The notes: a model not told the origin generated them from the letters alone. 64,000 bases of DNA from Methanobacterium sp. SMA-27 (GCF_000744455.1 NZ_JQLY01000001.1:248001-312000), one strand, 5' to 3'. Shown: positions 1 through 9,949, counted from the first letter of the stretch. Numbers and translations: made by a program.

Positions 1-1
1 G

Positions 2-244
2 CCATGTCATAGAATTGATCCAGATGTAGAATTTGATTATATGGATATAGGTGTGTGTATGGTGGGAGGATTTGAAGGGATTATAGACGGTAAATTACCA
101 GCTGTTGGAGAAACCATAAGATTCCTTCCAGGGCACTGTATGATGCAGAAGGTTCACTCTGGAATTGTTGTACAACTTGTTGGTAGAAGGGCTGTTATAG
201 AGGGAATAGACCTCAAAGTATGGGCACCTCCAATAAAAGGATGA
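2..244 (+). CDS. C-terminal fragment of an unidentified protein
   Basis: The reading frame is open from the left edge of the window to a stop at 242-244, so only the last 80 codons are visible. The fragment contains a Gly-rich stretch (MVGGFEG), a motif FLPGHCMMQ and ends WAPPIKG. It is hydrophilic with no membrane segment. The GHC motif followed by beta-like strands faintly recalls the C-terminal domain of D-threonine aldolase/alanine-racemase-like enzymes, but the match is too weak to name it. An internal ATG at 41 exists, yet coding continues upstream of it, so the true start lies outside the window. Confidence 0.6.
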   Translation, partial: PCHRIDPDVEFDYMDIGVCMVGGFEGIIDGKLPAVGETIRFLPGHCMMQKVHSGIVVQLVGRRAVIEGIDLKVWAPPIKG

Positions 245-368
245 ATTTTAAACATATTTAGGATTCATTAACTTTTTTAAATTAAGTTCAGGATATTTAA
301 AAATTACAAAATAAATAAAAATCTAATCTATGAAGGCTGTTTAAAGAATAATTTAAGGATATTTCGCC

Positions 369-1283
369 ATGAAAACAGATAAAATTAGCACAGAAAATAT
401 ATATGGGTCTGAATTATACTTTCAAAAAGACCAAGGCCCCAAAAATGAGAGCGAATATACTTTAATTCCTGTTAAAACAGATTATATTAAACCGAATGAG
501 TCATATGATATAATTATTAAATGTTCAGCAGATCTTTTGACTAATGGCGATTTTCTTGTAATTTCTGAAACACCAATATCTGTGTCACAAGGTAGACTTG
601 TTGATGAGTCTAAATTTAAAGCTTCATTCCTTTCATTTTTACTGGCGGATGTATGGTCAAAATATATATGGGGATATTTATTGGGGCCAATTTTCAGAAT
701 AAAAAGTAGAACCATCCAAAACCTTAGGAAACTGCCACCAGAAGCTAGAGTCCATAAAAGAGTCATATTGGAACATTATGGTTTGAAACATGCATTAAAA
801 CCAGCATCTGAAGCAGGAGTCGATTTGAGTAATGTGCCTGGGACAATGGTTTCCCTATTACCCGAAAATCCAAATGATGTTGCAAAGGATATTGCCAAGA
901 AGATAATGCATGATCTTAAAATAGATGTAACAGTGATGATTATTGACACCGATGCAAGTTATCAGTTAATTGGAAAAAAGTTTACATCACTTCCAATTGC
1001 AGTGCCAGGCATAAAATCGGATCTTGGAATTTTTGGATATTTACTTGGTAGATTTGGAAAAATTTTAGGACCAACTCCTTTGGGAGTTTCGAGACCAGAA
1101 AAACTTGATACTATGCTTAAAATAGCTAAACTAGCAGAAGAATATCATGAAAATAATGAAAAAGATATAAAAACAGTATATGATATGGAAAACATTTTTG
1201 AAGGAGACATTACAGGAATAACAATTGAAATGCTCAATTCAGTTGAGCATACACCGGCTATTATAGTCAGAAGGCTCTTTTAA
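369..1283 (+). CDS. CofE-like (F420-0:gamma-glutamyl ligase superfamily) protein
   Basis: This 304-residue protein has the N-terminal signature of the coenzyme F420-0:L-glutamate ligase family: LIPV near residue 32, a region matching the family's substrate-binding strand, then GDFLVISETPISVSQGRL around residues 60-78. The C-terminal part (PIAVPGIKSDLGIFGYLLGR) also fits. It is longer than true CofE (about 250 residues) and the middle section LEHYGLKHALKPASEAGVD is not part of the classical enzyme, so it is more likely a paralogue than the enzyme that adds glutamate to F420-0. The fold assignment is fairly sure, the reaction unknown. It stands alone on the plus strand with an AT-rich leader. 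Confidence 0.65.
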   Translation: MKTDKISTENIYGSELYFQKDQGPKNESEYTLIPVKTDYIKPNESYDIIIKCSADLLTNGDFLVISETPISVSQGRLVDESKFKASFLSFLLADVWSKYIWGYLLGPIFRIKSRTIQNLRKLPPEARVHKRVILEHYGLKHALKPASEAGVDLSNVPGTMVSLLPENPNDVAKDIAKKIMHDLKIDVTVMIIDTDASYQLIGKKFTSLPIAVPGIKSDLGIFGYLLGRFGKILGPTPLGVSRPEKLDTMLKIAKLAEEYHENNEKDIKTVYDMENIFEGDITGITIEMLNSVEHTPAIIVRRLF

Positions 1284-1633
1284 TCTCTTATAAATCTATT
1301 TCTAATTAGTTAAATTGTCATCAACAAATTATAAATACTATTTGATAGTATATAGAGTACTACCAAAGTTACATCACCAAATTAAAAACAATTGCTATAT
1401 TCTCTTAAAGCTATTGTTTGATTTAGTATTTTGTAATTGCGTATAAAACTCATAACTTTGGATTATGGATCAGTATTTTTGGAATAAATCTAACTAATTT
1501 GTATTAATTCGTGTATATCTACATGTCATAGTACTGTATGGTCAACTATTCCATAAACAGTGATTCACTTGAATGGTAGAAACTGTTTAACCATAATCTG
1601 GGAGTTAATATGTCATATAAAGGAGGGGCAGAA
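1284..1633. other. AT-rich intergenic region upstream of tfe
   Basis: About 350 bases without a recognisable gene. It contains TATA-like sequences near 1325-1335 (ttataaata) and a small imperfect palindrome around 1340-1365 (agtatatagagtact). It probably holds the tfe promoter and leader; no structured RNA was identified. Confidence 0.4.
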
Positions 1634-2122
1634 ATGCTTAGCGATCCAACAGTTCAGGAAATTCTAATGGACATAACCAATGATGAAAAGAGCAGTGTTT
1701 CAATCATTGAATGTATGTTGAAAGGAAAGACAACGGATGAAGAAATTGCAGAAGAAACCGAAATTAGGTTGAACATTGTAAGGAGGGTCTTGTACAAATT
1801 ATATGATGCTGGAATAGCAACTTATAAAAGAAGTAAGGATCCTGAAACACAGTGGTACACCTACAGCTGGAGATTTGAGCAGGAAAAGGTATCGGATATT
1901 ATAAGCAAGAAATATGAAAAGTTTTCCAGAGAAATTGAAGAATCTTTGGAGTATGAAGAAGAAAATATGTTCTTTTTATGTCGAACAAACGGCCACAGAT
2001 ATAAATTTGATGAGGCATCTGAAAATAACTTCCAATGTCCAAAATGTGGCGGATCGCTTGAATATCAGGATAATTCTACTATAATAGTGGAATTAAAGCA
2101 GATGATGGAGAGAATTACCTGA
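1634..2122 (+). CDS. tfe: Transcription factor E (TFIIE-alpha homologue)
   Basis: Archaeal TFE stimulates promoter opening by RNA polymerase together with TBP and TFB. The 162-residue product has an N-terminal winged helix (about 1-85; [10 protein letters not shown]...[19 protein letters not shown]) and a C-terminal zinc-ribbon-like module (about 115-150). The ribbon has the second pair as CPKC, but the first pair reads CRTNGH, so one ligand may be His rather than Cys. The start was set at 1634 because a strong ribosome binding site (GGAGGGG, 1622-1628) sits five bases before it; the in-frame ATG at 1610 would place this site inside the gene. Identification is confident. Confidence 0.92.
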   Translation: MLSDPTVQEILMDITNDEKSSVSIIECMLKGKTTDEEIAEETEIRLNIVRRVLYKLYDAGIATYKRSKDPETQWYTYSWRFEQEKVSDIISKKYEKFSREIEESLEYEEENMFFLCRTNGHRYKFDEASENNFQCPKCGGSLEYQDNSTIIVELKQMMERIT

Positions 2123-2188
2123 ATTCTCTAAATATTATTTTTTTTAATTAATTTAAGAATTAAATTAGATATTTTATGAGGGAAACTT

Positions 2189-2692
2189 TTGAGTTCAAAT
2201 CCATTAAAAACATTAACAGATTTAAATTGCCCTCCTAATATAATAGAACATTCTAAGGCAGTATCTAGAAAAGCCCTAAGAATTGGTTCTAATTTTATGG
2301 ATAATAATGGTTCTTATGTAGATCTTAAACTGGTTGAAACCGGTGCAATGCTTCATGATATTGGTAGAATTAAAACACACTCAATTAAACATGCAGTTGT
2401 TGGTGCAGAAATATTAAGAAACCTTAATTTTCCAGAGGAGATTGTAAACATCACCCTCAAACATATAGGTGCAGGAATACCTTCAGATGAGGCAGAAATA
2501 CTTGAACTTCCGCCCGGAGATTATATGCCCTGCACTTTGGAGGAGAAAATAGTTGCTCATGCAGATAATTTGATGAACGGAACGATTGAGGTAAATATTG
2601 ATTTTGTTTCAAAAAAATGGGAAAAAAAGTTTGGAAAGAATCACCCCTCAATTTACAGACTTAAAAAACTAGATAAAGAACTTATAAAGTAA
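2189..2692 (+). CDS. HD-domain protein (TIGR00295-type)
   Basis: HD-domain metal-dependent phosphohydrolase of 167 residues. Visible ligands are an H in EHSKAVSR, the HD pair in MLHDIGRIKTHSIKHAVVGA, a second His region in LKHIGAG and a late Asp in VAHADNLM, which is the classical H...HD...D order with extra His residues. Such stand-alone archaeal HD proteins are annotated as uncharacterised hydrolases; the substrate is unknown. Translation starts at TTG 2189, preceded by a GAGGGA binding site at 2178-2183; no in-frame ATG fits. It lies 66 bases after tfe on the same strand and may be co-transcribed. Confidence 0.8.
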   Translation: MSSNPLKTLTDLNCPPNIIEHSKAVSRKALRIGSNFMDNNGSYVDLKLVETGAMLHDIGRIKTHSIKHAVVGAEILRNLNFPEEIVNITLKHIGAGIPSDEAEILELPPGDYMPCTLEEKIVAHADNLMNGTIEVNIDFVSKKWEKKFGKNHPSIYRLKKLDKELIK

Positions 2693-2912
2693 ATTTAGAT
2701 TAATTTATTTAACAATAATTAGTTTTAGACTATTCTTATATTTCTCTTTATCAACCAATCATTCTAATATTTAAACTAATTTTAACAGATAACATCTACA
2801 ATAAATACTGGACATATACAATATTCCATAACAATATATTATGTAAAATGATCTTTCTGAAATTCATATCCATATTTGTAATTTAATAAATCCTAGTAAT
2901 GGAGAATTATGC

Positions 2913-3563
2913 TTGAAACCTGAAAATCAAAATAAAAATATCATAGTATTCACAGGCCCTTCTTTGCAACCAACAGAGGCTAAAGAATTTCTTGAAGCAG
3001 ATTATAGGCCTCCAGTTGCAAGAGATGATGTAATAAAAGCTTTGAGGGATAATCCGGATATAATTGTTATTATAGATGGTGTTTTCCATAAAGCACCAGC
3101 AGTCTCCCATAAAGAGATAATGGAAGCAATTAAAAAGGGAGTTATTGTGGTTGGAGGTGCCAGTATGGGTGCTTTAAGGGCGTCTGAGCTAGATGATTTT
3201 GGAATGGTTGGTGTAGGTAGGGTTTATCATGATTACCGGAAGGGAATTATCGAATCTGATGATGATGTAGCTGTGGTGATCAACCCTGAAACATTTGAAC
3301 AACTCTCTGAAGCATTTATAAGTATGAACTACACATTTAAAGCAGCTATGGCCAAAGGAATAATCAATAAATCAGATTTTGAAACTTTGATAAAAACTGC
3401 AAAATCAATTTACTATCCCAAAAGAAATTATAATAAAGTTTTAAAAGAAGTAAATATTGAAGAAAAAAGAAAAAAACTTCTACAAAAATTTTTAAAGGAT
3501 AATACTATAGATGTTAAAAAGGAAGATGCTATTGCTGTTCTAAAATATGTAAAAAAACTCTAA
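2913..3563 (+). CDS. tfuA: TfuA-related protein (McrA thioglycine-type accessory factor)
   Basis: The 216-residue protein carries the TfuA core: IIVFTGPSL at the N-terminus, PPVARDDV around 47-54, then GVIVVGGASMGALRASEL (about 85-103) and VGVGRVYHDYR. TfuA works with YcaO enzymes to make peptide thioamides; in methanogens the YcaO-TfuA pair is linked to thioglycine in methyl-coenzyme M reductase McrA. No ycaO gene is next to it here, but a LarE-like sulfur-insertase homologue follows 84 bases downstream, which suggests a joint sulfur role (inference). The start is TTG 2913, eight bases after GGAG; the nearby ATG at 2909 is out of frame. Confidence 0.82.
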   Translation: MKPENQNKNIIVFTGPSLQPTEAKEFLEADYRPPVARDDVIKALRDNPDIIVIIDGVFHKAPAVSHKEIMEAIKKGVIVVGGASMGALRASELDDFGMVGVGRVYHDYRKGIIESDDDVAVVINPETFEQLSEAFISMNYTFKAAMAKGIINKSDFETLIKTAKSIYYPKRNYNKVLKEVNIEEKRKKLLQKFLKDNTIDVKKEDAIAVLKYVKKL

Positions 3564-3647
3564 TAACAAGGTTAGAATTAAATGAATCAGAAATTTATTA
3601 AATATTAAAAACATTATTATTTTTATTATTGAAAAGGATGATATCCA

Positions 3648-4697
3648 ATGGAAGTTGAAGTGAAACTCGAAAAACTTAAGGATTATCTGAAGGACAGGAA
3701 GTTGCTTATTGCATTTTCAGGAGGAGCAGACAGCTCATTGATTGCATTTATAGCACATAAGATGTCCAAGGAATCAATAGCTGTAACTATAGATAATGGT
3801 GTAATGCCATCAGATTTTATTGGAAATGCAATGAAAATTGCAAAGGAGATCGGTATCGAACATTCAGTTGTAAAAGAAGATTTCCTAGAAGATGAATCAT
3901 TCCGATCCAACCCTCGAAACAGATGTTATATCTGTAAAAATAAAATGTACTCTAAATTAATGGAGATTGCTGAAGAAGATAATTTTGAAGTTGTGGATGG
4001 AACCAGTATCAGCGATCTATTAGAAGATAGACCTGGAATAATGGTTAATTACAATAAAAACATCAAAAGTCCACTTGTTATAGCAGGGTTCACGGCTGAG
4101 GATGTTAAAAACGCTCTTGAAACCTTTAAAATAAATTACTCTAAATCAACAACTTGCATGGCAACTAGAATATCAAAAAACAGCGACATAACACTAAAAA
4201 AAATCAACAGAATAAAATATGCTGAATCTCTTTTGAAGGGGCTTTCCGGGTCTGAAATAGTTCGAGTAAGGGATCAAGATGGTGTTGCACTCATAGAACT
4301 AGAAAATATTGGAAAAATCCTTAAATCTGGAATTCTAAATCATATCGATTCTGAATTAAAAGCGGTAGGATTTAAAAAAGTTACACTTGACATTGGTGAA
4401 TATGGTAATTCAAAGAAGGAGCTAGTTGTTTACAAACCATGTAAAGATGAGGAACATAAGATAATGTTTGAAACAGAGCTTCCATATACAATAAATATAA
4501 AAGAAACATGTGAACAACTAAAAAAGATTGGAAATGTGAAATGTTCAGTTGAGATGGGAATTGCAATGTTAGAAATCGAGGATAGAAATGTTACAGTATT
4601 TAAAACAGGAAAAGTAGTTGCAAGACGTGTAATTAATAAGGAAGATGCTGAAAAATTGCTTACAGAAGTGTTGCCAAATATAAGAAGAAATATCTAA
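3648..4697 (+). CDS. LarE-like ATP-dependent sulfur transferase with C-terminal extension
   Basis: PP-loop ATPase of the LarE family, which in bacteria converts a pyridinium dicarboxylate to the thiocarboxylates of the nickel-pincer cofactor. The PP-loop SGGADSS is at residues 24-30, a CYIC pair at 93-96, and CMATRI places Cys170 at the position of the sacrificial or cluster-binding Cys of LarE. Residues from about 250 to 349 form an extra domain (INIKETCEQLKK, MLEIEDRNVTVFKTGK) absent from the usual protein of about 270 residues. No larB or larC is visible nearby. The neighbour is tfuA, so it may instead supply sulfur for another modification. Family sure, substrate not. Confidence 0.78.
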   Translation: MEVEVKLEKLKDYLKDRKLLIAFSGGADSSLIAFIAHKMSKESIAVTIDNGVMPSDFIGNAMKIAKEIGIEHSVVKEDFLEDESFRSNPRNRCYICKNKMYSKLMEIAEEDNFEVVDGTSISDLLEDRPGIMVNYNKNIKSPLVIAGFTAEDVKNALETFKINYSKSTTCMATRISKNSDITLKKINRIKYAESLLKGLSGSEIVRVRDQDGVALIELENIGKILKSGILNHIDSELKAVGFKKVTLDIGEYGNSKKELVVYKPCKDEEHKIMFETELPYTINIKETCEQLKKIGNVKCSVEMGIAMLEIEDRNVTVFKTGKVVARRVINKEDAEKLLTEVLPNIRRNI

Positions 4698-4767
4698 ACT
4701 TAATTTAAGAATAAAAAGCCATTCAAATAAAAAAAAAAGATATTTGGATTAATTATAGAAGTAGGTC

Positions 4768-5190
4768 TTAAATTTCTTTATGTACTTCTTCTTTGAATTT
4801 CCTTCGGAAACTTGTCATTTTCTTGAAGAATCCCCTGGAATCAGTTCCGCCAAGAGTTATAAACCTTCCCCCAATATCCACATCCATATCATCTGCTTTT
4901 ATATCGGTGATTTCCACAATAATTTCTGATGCATCTTCAAGTGCATCATTTGCACAAAATTTGTAGTCTATACTCATTTTATTATGGGGATAAACTTCGT
5001 TTAAAGCTTTTTTTATGGTTAGTTCCATGACATTGAAAAAGGTTTCAAGTTCAGGAGATCCCTCCCACCAGAGATTTGCCATTATTATTCTGAGGTTGAT
5101 TGTCTGTATCGAAACATCACCCTTTCTCTTAGCGACAATCCTAATGGTTTCAGGATCTGATTTTATTTTAATTATAGGCGTTTCTGACAT
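4768..5190 (-). CDS. Conserved hypothetical archaeal protein
   Basis: A 140-residue soluble protein with no recognised domain. Visible features are an N-terminal beta-like stretch ([21 protein letters not shown]), a helix with [12 protein letters not shown], an acidic strand region ([20 protein letters not shown]) and a basic C-terminus ([16 protein letters not shown]). It starts one base after the stop of the upstream four-CBS-domain gene, so the two are almost certainly one transcript and perhaps functionally coupled. No function is assigned. Confidence 0.75.
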   Translation of the reverse strand: MSETPIIKIKSDPETIRIVAKRKGDVSIQTINLRIIMANLWWEGSPELETFFNVMELTIKKALNEVYPHNKMSIDYKFCANDALEDASEIIVEITDIKADDMDVDIGGRFITLGGTDSRGFFKKMTSFRRKFKEEVHKEI

Positions 5191-5191
5191 T

Positions 5192-6028
5192 TTAATCGCT
5201 TATAGCTTTAATTAAGTCAACAGCTCTCACTAGTCCAACAAGATCTCCTTCAACATCTATCACAGGGATCTGTTCTATATTCCGTTGTCTCATTTTATTT
5301 GCACATTCTTGTACAGAGGTTTTAGTGGTTACAATAACCAACTCGGTATTGGCAACATCTTTAATTGTTTTGTCACTAAATTTAAGATGATTTTTTATAA
5401 CATAAAGTACACTCTTACTGTCCCAAGACCATTTGTCCCCTTCTGTGCCTACAGAAGTGTTGTGCACTGTTCTCTCAGATACAACTTCACTTTCCTCTAT
5501 AAAATCAGTTTCTGTGAGTATTCCTGAAATTTTACCATCATTATTCAGTCCAAGAAGCACCTTAAGTTTGTAGTATCTCATTATCTCAAATGCAACATTC
5601 AATGGTGTTCCTTCCCAGCTGGTTGGAATATTCTGGATCATATAGTTTTCAGCCGGATCCTGGATATCCATTTTCCATAATGCTTTATTTATTAAATCTG
5701 AAGCAGTTACAAGACCTATTAGTTGTCCTTCCTCTACGATTGGAACCCTTCTGATATTATTTTCTATCATCTTGGCTGCAACCTCCTTTACATCATCATC
5801 AGGAGATGCAGTTACGATATTTCTAGTCATTATAAGTGCTATTTGTTCCTCATCTGGGTTTTCAACCAGATCCGTTCTTGTAAGAACTCCAACAAGTTCA
5901 TTAGTTCCATTTTTTACTACAGGCAATCCTGATACTTTTTTTTCTCTCATAATTTCCAGGGCGTTGGTACGGTTACCTGGTACATGGACAAAATATATAT
6001 CTTCGGCCATTATCTCTTTTACAAACAT
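5192..6028 (-). CDS. Protein with four CBS domains
   Basis: The 278-residue protein consists of two CBS pairs in tandem. Repeated signatures are [39 protein letters not shown], the weaker [19 protein letters not shown] and [20 protein letters not shown], each followed by a strand such as [11 protein letters not shown] or [14 protein letters not shown] pairs bind adenosyl ligands (AMP, ATP, SAM) and act as sensors. No catalytic domain is fused, so it is likely a regulatory partner. It is the first gene of a two-gene unit with the downstream hypothetical gene. The ligand cannot be told from sequence. Confidence 0.88.
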   Translation of the reverse strand: MFVKEIMAEDIYFVHVPGNRTNALEIMREKKVSGLPVVKNGTNELVGVLTRTDLVENPDEEQIALIMTRNIVTASPDDDVKEVAAKMIENNIRRVPIVEEGQLIGLVTASDLINKALWKMDIQDPAENYMIQNIPTSWEGTPLNVAFEIMRYYKLKVLLGLNNDGKISGILTETDFIEESEVVSERTVHNTSVGTEGDKWSWDSKSVLYVIKNHLKFSDKTIKDVANTELVIVTTKTSVQECANKMRQRNIEQIPVIDVEGDLVGLVRAVDLIKAISD

Positions 6029-6097
6029 TTCTTAACACCAGCCATAATATAAAATTAATAGGTGAAGATCAATAAAAAAATCGTTTATTTACTTCAT

Positions 6098-6544
6098 TTA
6101 TTCAATATGCACAGCTAAAACAGGACACTTTGCAGATCTAACTACCTTTTCTGTTACGCTTCCAAGTAAAAATCTATCCAATCCATGCTTACCAGAAGTT
6201 CCCATAACAACTAGATCAATATCCTCTTTATCAATCGTTTTAAGTATCACATCTGCAGGAGAACCTTCTTTTGTTTTTAGGGTAACTTTTAAATCTCCTT
6301 CCTCTAAATTTTCTTTAGTGGCCATCTCAAAGATGTGTTCAAGTGCAACTCGGCCTTCTTCTTTCAGCATTTCCTTAATCCTCACAATAAGATCTTCTGC
6401 AGGTAATCCAACTAGTGAAGATGTTTCTATAACATTTAATGCAATAATTTCTGCACCACTTGCGCGAGCAATCCATATAGCATGTTCAGCTGCTTTGTTT
6501 GCGTACTCAGAACCATCTGTGGGTAGAAGTATTTTTTTATACAT
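6098..6544 (-). CDS. Universal stress protein, UspA family
   Basis: The 148-residue protein has the complete UspA fold signature: [13 protein letters not shown] at the N-terminus and the ATP-binding pattern [18 protein letters not shown] followed by [15 protein letters not shown] at the end (G-2x-G-9x-G/S). It is therefore probably an ATP-binding type. Its gene lies 69 bases upstream of the CBS-domain gene on the same strand and has its own leader. The role in stress response is inferred from the family only. Confidence 0.92.
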   Translation of the reverse strand: MYKKILLPTDGSEYANKAAEHAIWIARASGAEIIALNVIETSSLVGLPAEDLIVRIKEMLKEEGRVALEHIFEMATKENLEEGDLKVTLKTKEGSPADVILKTIDKEDIDLVVMGTSGKHGLDRFLLGSVTEKVVRSAKCPVLAVHIE

Positions 6545-6790
6545 TGGTTCACCTCTTATGAATTATTAATACAGTACACCTTTTGAATACTTTATAAATC
6601 ATAATGAATTCTATGGTTATTTGGTTGTCATATCATATAAATATTCAATTTAAAATTTCACTCATAAAAACTTATATTATCAACCAATTAGCTTGAATAT
6701 GTTTTATTCTGGCATTTAAACATTAGATATTCTGTTGTATGTACAAAATAAAACCAGTTCAAGATGATTATTAAAGTAGGGTACTAATTT

Positions 6791-7240
6791 TTATAGTTCA
6801 TTTATTTCATTTAACATTTCATTTGAGAATTTTAATATTTTAGCCTGTTTTTTTAATCTCTGCTCTACTTGGTGTTTATAAATTGCCATTTCTATAACGC
6901 TTTGTATTCCCATGTCTTCGAATGGTTTTAGGATATAGCCAAATGGTTCTGTTACTTTGGCACGTTCCAATGTTTCATCGTCAAAATAAGCTGTTAAATA
7001 TACAATGGGAATATCATATAAGTCACGTATTTGTTGGGCAGCATCAATTCCATCCATTTCACCCTTCAGCATTATGTCCATTAAAACAAGATCTGGTTTT
7101 GTTTCTCCAGATTTTTTTACAGCATCATGCCCAGTAGTTGCCGTACCAATTATGGTGTAACCCATTTTTTCCAGTTTATTTTTTAAATCAGCTGCCACAA
7201 TGATCTCATCTTCAACAACTAAAATCTTTGAATCGGACAA
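6791..7240 (-). CDS. Response regulator, receiver domain only
   Basis: CheY-like receiver domain of 149 residues. The acidic pocket (EDE, 10-12), phosphoacceptor D55 in LVLMDIML, T83 in YLTAYF and K105 in YILKPFE are all present. There is no output domain; the last 30 residues form a basic helix (HQVEQRLKKQAKILKF). It reads from TTG 7240 with a good binding site (AGGGGTG) just upstream. No histidine kinase is adjacent. Related receiver domains occur as fragments at 20927-21007 and 31811-32194, suggesting a family of orphan regulators in this genome. Confidence 0.9.
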   Translation of the reverse strand: MSDSKILVVEDEIIVAADLKNKLEKMGYTIIGTATTGHDAVKKSGETKPDLVLMDIMLKGEMDGIDAAQQIRDLYDIPIVYLTAYFDDETLERAKVTEPFGYILKPFEDMGIQSVIEMAIYKHQVEQRLKKQAKILKFSNEMLNEINEL

Positions 7241-7399
7241 TTATTGCACCCCTAAACAATTTTCAGCAACAAATTAAATCATAATTTACATCAATTCACA
7301 CGATCTTGATACTATATAGAGAGTATATTATATTAAATTTTATGATCAAAAAAAATAATATAATAATTAAAACCTAATATTTGGATAAATTATATACTT

Positions 7400-8680
7400 T
7401 TAAATTTCAATAACAGTTTTACCATTCATGTAAGGGATCAAAACTTCAGGAATAAGTATAGATCCATCTTCTTGTTGATAGTTTTCTAGAATACAGCAAA
7501 TAGCTCTTTCTGTTGCAATTGCTGTACTGTTTAATGTGTGACACATTTTTAGAGATTCTGAATCTCCCTGAATTCCATAACGGGTGTTTAATTTACGAGC
7601 TTGATAATCTCTGCAGTTGGTGCATGAAACTAGTTCTCTGTAAGTACCTGAACCAGGAAACCAGCCCTCAAGATCATATTTTTTTGAAGCATTATCATTT
7701 AACTCTGAAGAAACAATAGAAACTATCCTGTATGGAATTCCAAGCTTCTTATAGATAATTTCAGCATTTTTCAATAATTCCTCATGGATATCCTTAGATT
7801 GTTCTTCATCGGAAAAAACGAACTGTTCAATTTTTTCGAACTGGTGAACCCTGAATATTCCTAAAGTATCCCGACCATGAGATCCAGCTTCTCTCCTAAA
7901 ACAGGATGAAATACCGCAGTACTTACGCGGTAATGTTCTTTCATCGATTATTTCCCCTCTATGAAGAGCAGCTAATGTTTGTTCAGAGGTTGCTATCATG
8001 AAAAGGTCTTCATCCTCGACCTTGTAAAGGGTTTCCTCAAAATCTGCAAGTTCTGCTGTTTCTTTAATTACATCATGTTTAATAAAAAATGGTGTTTGAA
8101 ATGGAGTAAAACCCTTTTCAGACAGTATATCCATGGCAAATTTAAGTAATGCCATATTTAAGTAGACCATATCTGCCTTTAAATAATAGAAACGGGAGCC
8201 TGAAATTTCTGCTGCTCGTTTAAATTCTGCCCCATCAATTCCTTCAATCAGATCTACATGGTTGGATGGTTTAAAATTAAAATTAGGAATTTTACCTTCT
8301 TCAGAAATTATTAAATTATCATCTTCAGTTTCTGATATTGGAACATTATCGTCAACAATATTTCCCACTTTGTAACGATATTCATCCCTTTTTGATACAA
8401 ATTCAGCGATCATTGGTTCTAGTTGTGAAATTTCAGTTGAAACTTCCTTTGCCCTGATTTGAAGTTTCTTTAATTCATCTTTGCCCTGTTTTCGTGCTTC
8501 ATTAAACGAATGTGATAGTTTATTCCTTTCTGCACGAAGATCATTCAATCTTTGTAGTCCATTTCTCCATTTTGAATCAAATTCAATGACTTTGTCAACG
8601 TTTTCGGTTGTTCTAAAACGCTTCTTTTCTGATTCACGAATTAAATCAGGATTTTCTCTGAAAAGTTTAATATTTAACAT
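7400..8680 (-). CDS. serS: Seryl-tRNA synthetase, standard type
   Basis: Class II aminoacyl-tRNA synthetase that charges tRNA-Ser. The 426-residue protein has the long N-terminal coiled-coil arm (about 27-105; LNDLRAERNKLSHSFNEARK), motif 2 in CFRREAGSHGRDTLGIFRVHQ and motif 3 in NSTAIATERAICCILE. This is the standard SerRS shared with bacteria and eukaryotes, not the divergent methanogen-only SerRS known from Methanothermobacter and Methanococcus. It lies in a minus-strand run below the amidohydrolase gene, separated by 117 bases. Identification is certain. Confidence 0.97.
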   Translation of the reverse strand: MLNIKLFRENPDLIRESEKKRFRTTENVDKVIEFDSKWRNGLQRLNDLRAERNKLSHSFNEARKQGKDELKKLQIRAKEVSTEISQLEPMIAEFVSKRDEYRYKVGNIVDDNVPISETEDDNLIISEEGKIPNFNFKPSNHVDLIEGIDGAEFKRAAEISGSRFYYLKADMVYLNMALLKFAMDILSEKGFTPFQTPFFIKHDVIKETAELADFEETLYKVEDEDLFMIATSEQTLAALHRGEIIDERTLPRKYCGISSCFRREAGSHGRDTLGIFRVHQFEKIEQFVFSDEEQSKDIHEELLKNAEIIYKKLGIPYRIVSIVSSELNDNASKKYDLEGWFPGSGTYRELVSCTNCRDYQARKLNTRYGIQGDSESLKMCHTLNSTAIATERAICCILENYQQEDGSILIPEVLIPYMNGKTVIEI

Positions 8681-8797
8681 GGTATCATCAATTTTATTAT
8701 TTTTCTACTTAATTGTAATATATTCTATGATTATGTATTGGTTCATTCAATGTAAAAATTCTTTTTTTACAAAATTTGTAATTATGATTGTGGATAA

Positions 8798-9949
8798 TTA
8801 TCTTTCAAATACAATATTACCCTCTTTAATTAAAGCATTTATGTTTTGGGTTTCGGTTCTATTTATTAGGGAAAGGATTGGATCTCCAGACAATCCACTT
8901 ACAAGCATTATATCTGCCAATTTACCCTCTTCTATTGTACCAATATTAAGTCCTAATGCTCTAGCAGGATTTATTGTTGCCATCTTAAATACCTCAACTG
9001 GAGGAATATATTCTCTGTAATAAGCCCTTGTTATTTTAAGTGCGAATTCCATCTCTGTAAACATATTAGGGGAGTTGAACATCAAGTTGTCGGTTCCCAG
9101 ACTTACATTTATTCCTAGATCTAGCATCTCTTTTAGAGGGGGAATCCCAACTCCAAGAGAACCGTTGGATCTAGGGCATGAGACAATATGAGTTCCTGTT
9201 TCACTAATAAGTTTAAGATCATCGTTTAATGGTGATGTAACATGTACAAGTAGATCAAAACCCGCCTTCAAGGCCCTTTCAACTTCGGTTTCACCGGTTA
9301 ATTCCAGTGAATTCATCTGAAGTTCCTCGTACTCTGCAACATGTATGGAAGATAATTTGGATTTTTTTCTGCAAATTTCTGTTATAGTGGCTGCAACTTC
9401 GTCGTCAATTTCACCAAATCCACTTAAACCTATTCCATCACAAGATTTAAGAATCATTTCTACTGTTTTTTCAAGTTGTGATGAATTATTGGAATTATAG
9501 AAAGATTCATGTCTTCCCAGAACTATTTTTCTTATGGGAATACCTTCTGTAGCTTTTTTTAGCAGATCAATACCTTTAAATCCTCCTTCTCTGAAATCAA
9601 CAAAAGTTGTAGTACCTGTTTGAAACATTAAATCTATTGTACTTTTCATTGCATCGATAATATTTTGAGAAGATGTTTCAGCGAGTATACGGTGTTTTAT
9701 TCCGTTTGGAGGTTTTACTATTTGGTCTATGGGATAACCATCTCCCAAATCCTTTGCAACTGAGTCACCAATGTGAACATGGGAATTAATAAGGGATGGT
9801 GCGGCAACACAGCCTTTTCCATCTATTATTCTACCTTTTAAAAGCTTTTCAGACACTTCTACAATTTCATTGTCTTCAATTATTATGTTTGCTTTACATA
9901 TGTCCATGTTCTCACCGTATAGAACATGAGCATTTTTGATTGTGATCAT
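8798..9949 (-). CDS. Amidohydrolase, cytosine deaminase/MTA-SAH deaminase-like
   Basis: Metal-dependent amidohydrolase of 383 residues. Ligand positions of the TIM-barrel family are visible: HVH in [10 protein letters not shown] (about 56-58), H in [11 protein letters not shown] in LLVHVTSP and D in VSLGTDNLM. The N- and C-terminal beta-sandwich halves ([13 protein letters not shown] and [15 protein letters not shown]) complete the fold. In methanogens relatives deaminate 5'-deoxyadenosine, SAH or MTA, but this one is shorter than the roughly 420-residue DadD enzymes, so the substrate is open. There is no clear ribosome binding site before ATG 9949; the mRNA may be leaderless. Confidence 0.82.
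   Translation of the reverse strand: MITIKNAHVLYGENMDICKANIIIEDNEIVEVSEKLLKGRIIDGKGCVAAPSLINSHVHIGDSVAKDLGDGYPIDQIVKPPNGIKHRILAETSSQNIIDAMKSTIDLMFQTGTTTFVDFREGGFKGIDLLKKATEGIPIRKIVLGRHESFYNSNNSSQLEKTVEMILKSCDGIGLSGFGEIDDEVAATITEICRKKSKLSSIHVAEYEELQMNSLELTGETEVERALKAGFDLLVHVTSPLNDDLKLISETGTHIVSCPRSNGSLGVGIPPLKEMLDLGINVSLGTDNLMFNSPNMFTEMEFALKITRAYYREYIPPVEVFKMATINPARALGLNIGTIEEGKLADIMLVSGLSGDPILSLINRTETQNINALIKEGNIVFER

Noticed and set aside
1610..1633. Upstream ATG for tfe at 1610
   Set aside because: The strong ribosome binding site GGAGGGG would lie inside the coding sequence; ATG 1634 is correctly spaced.
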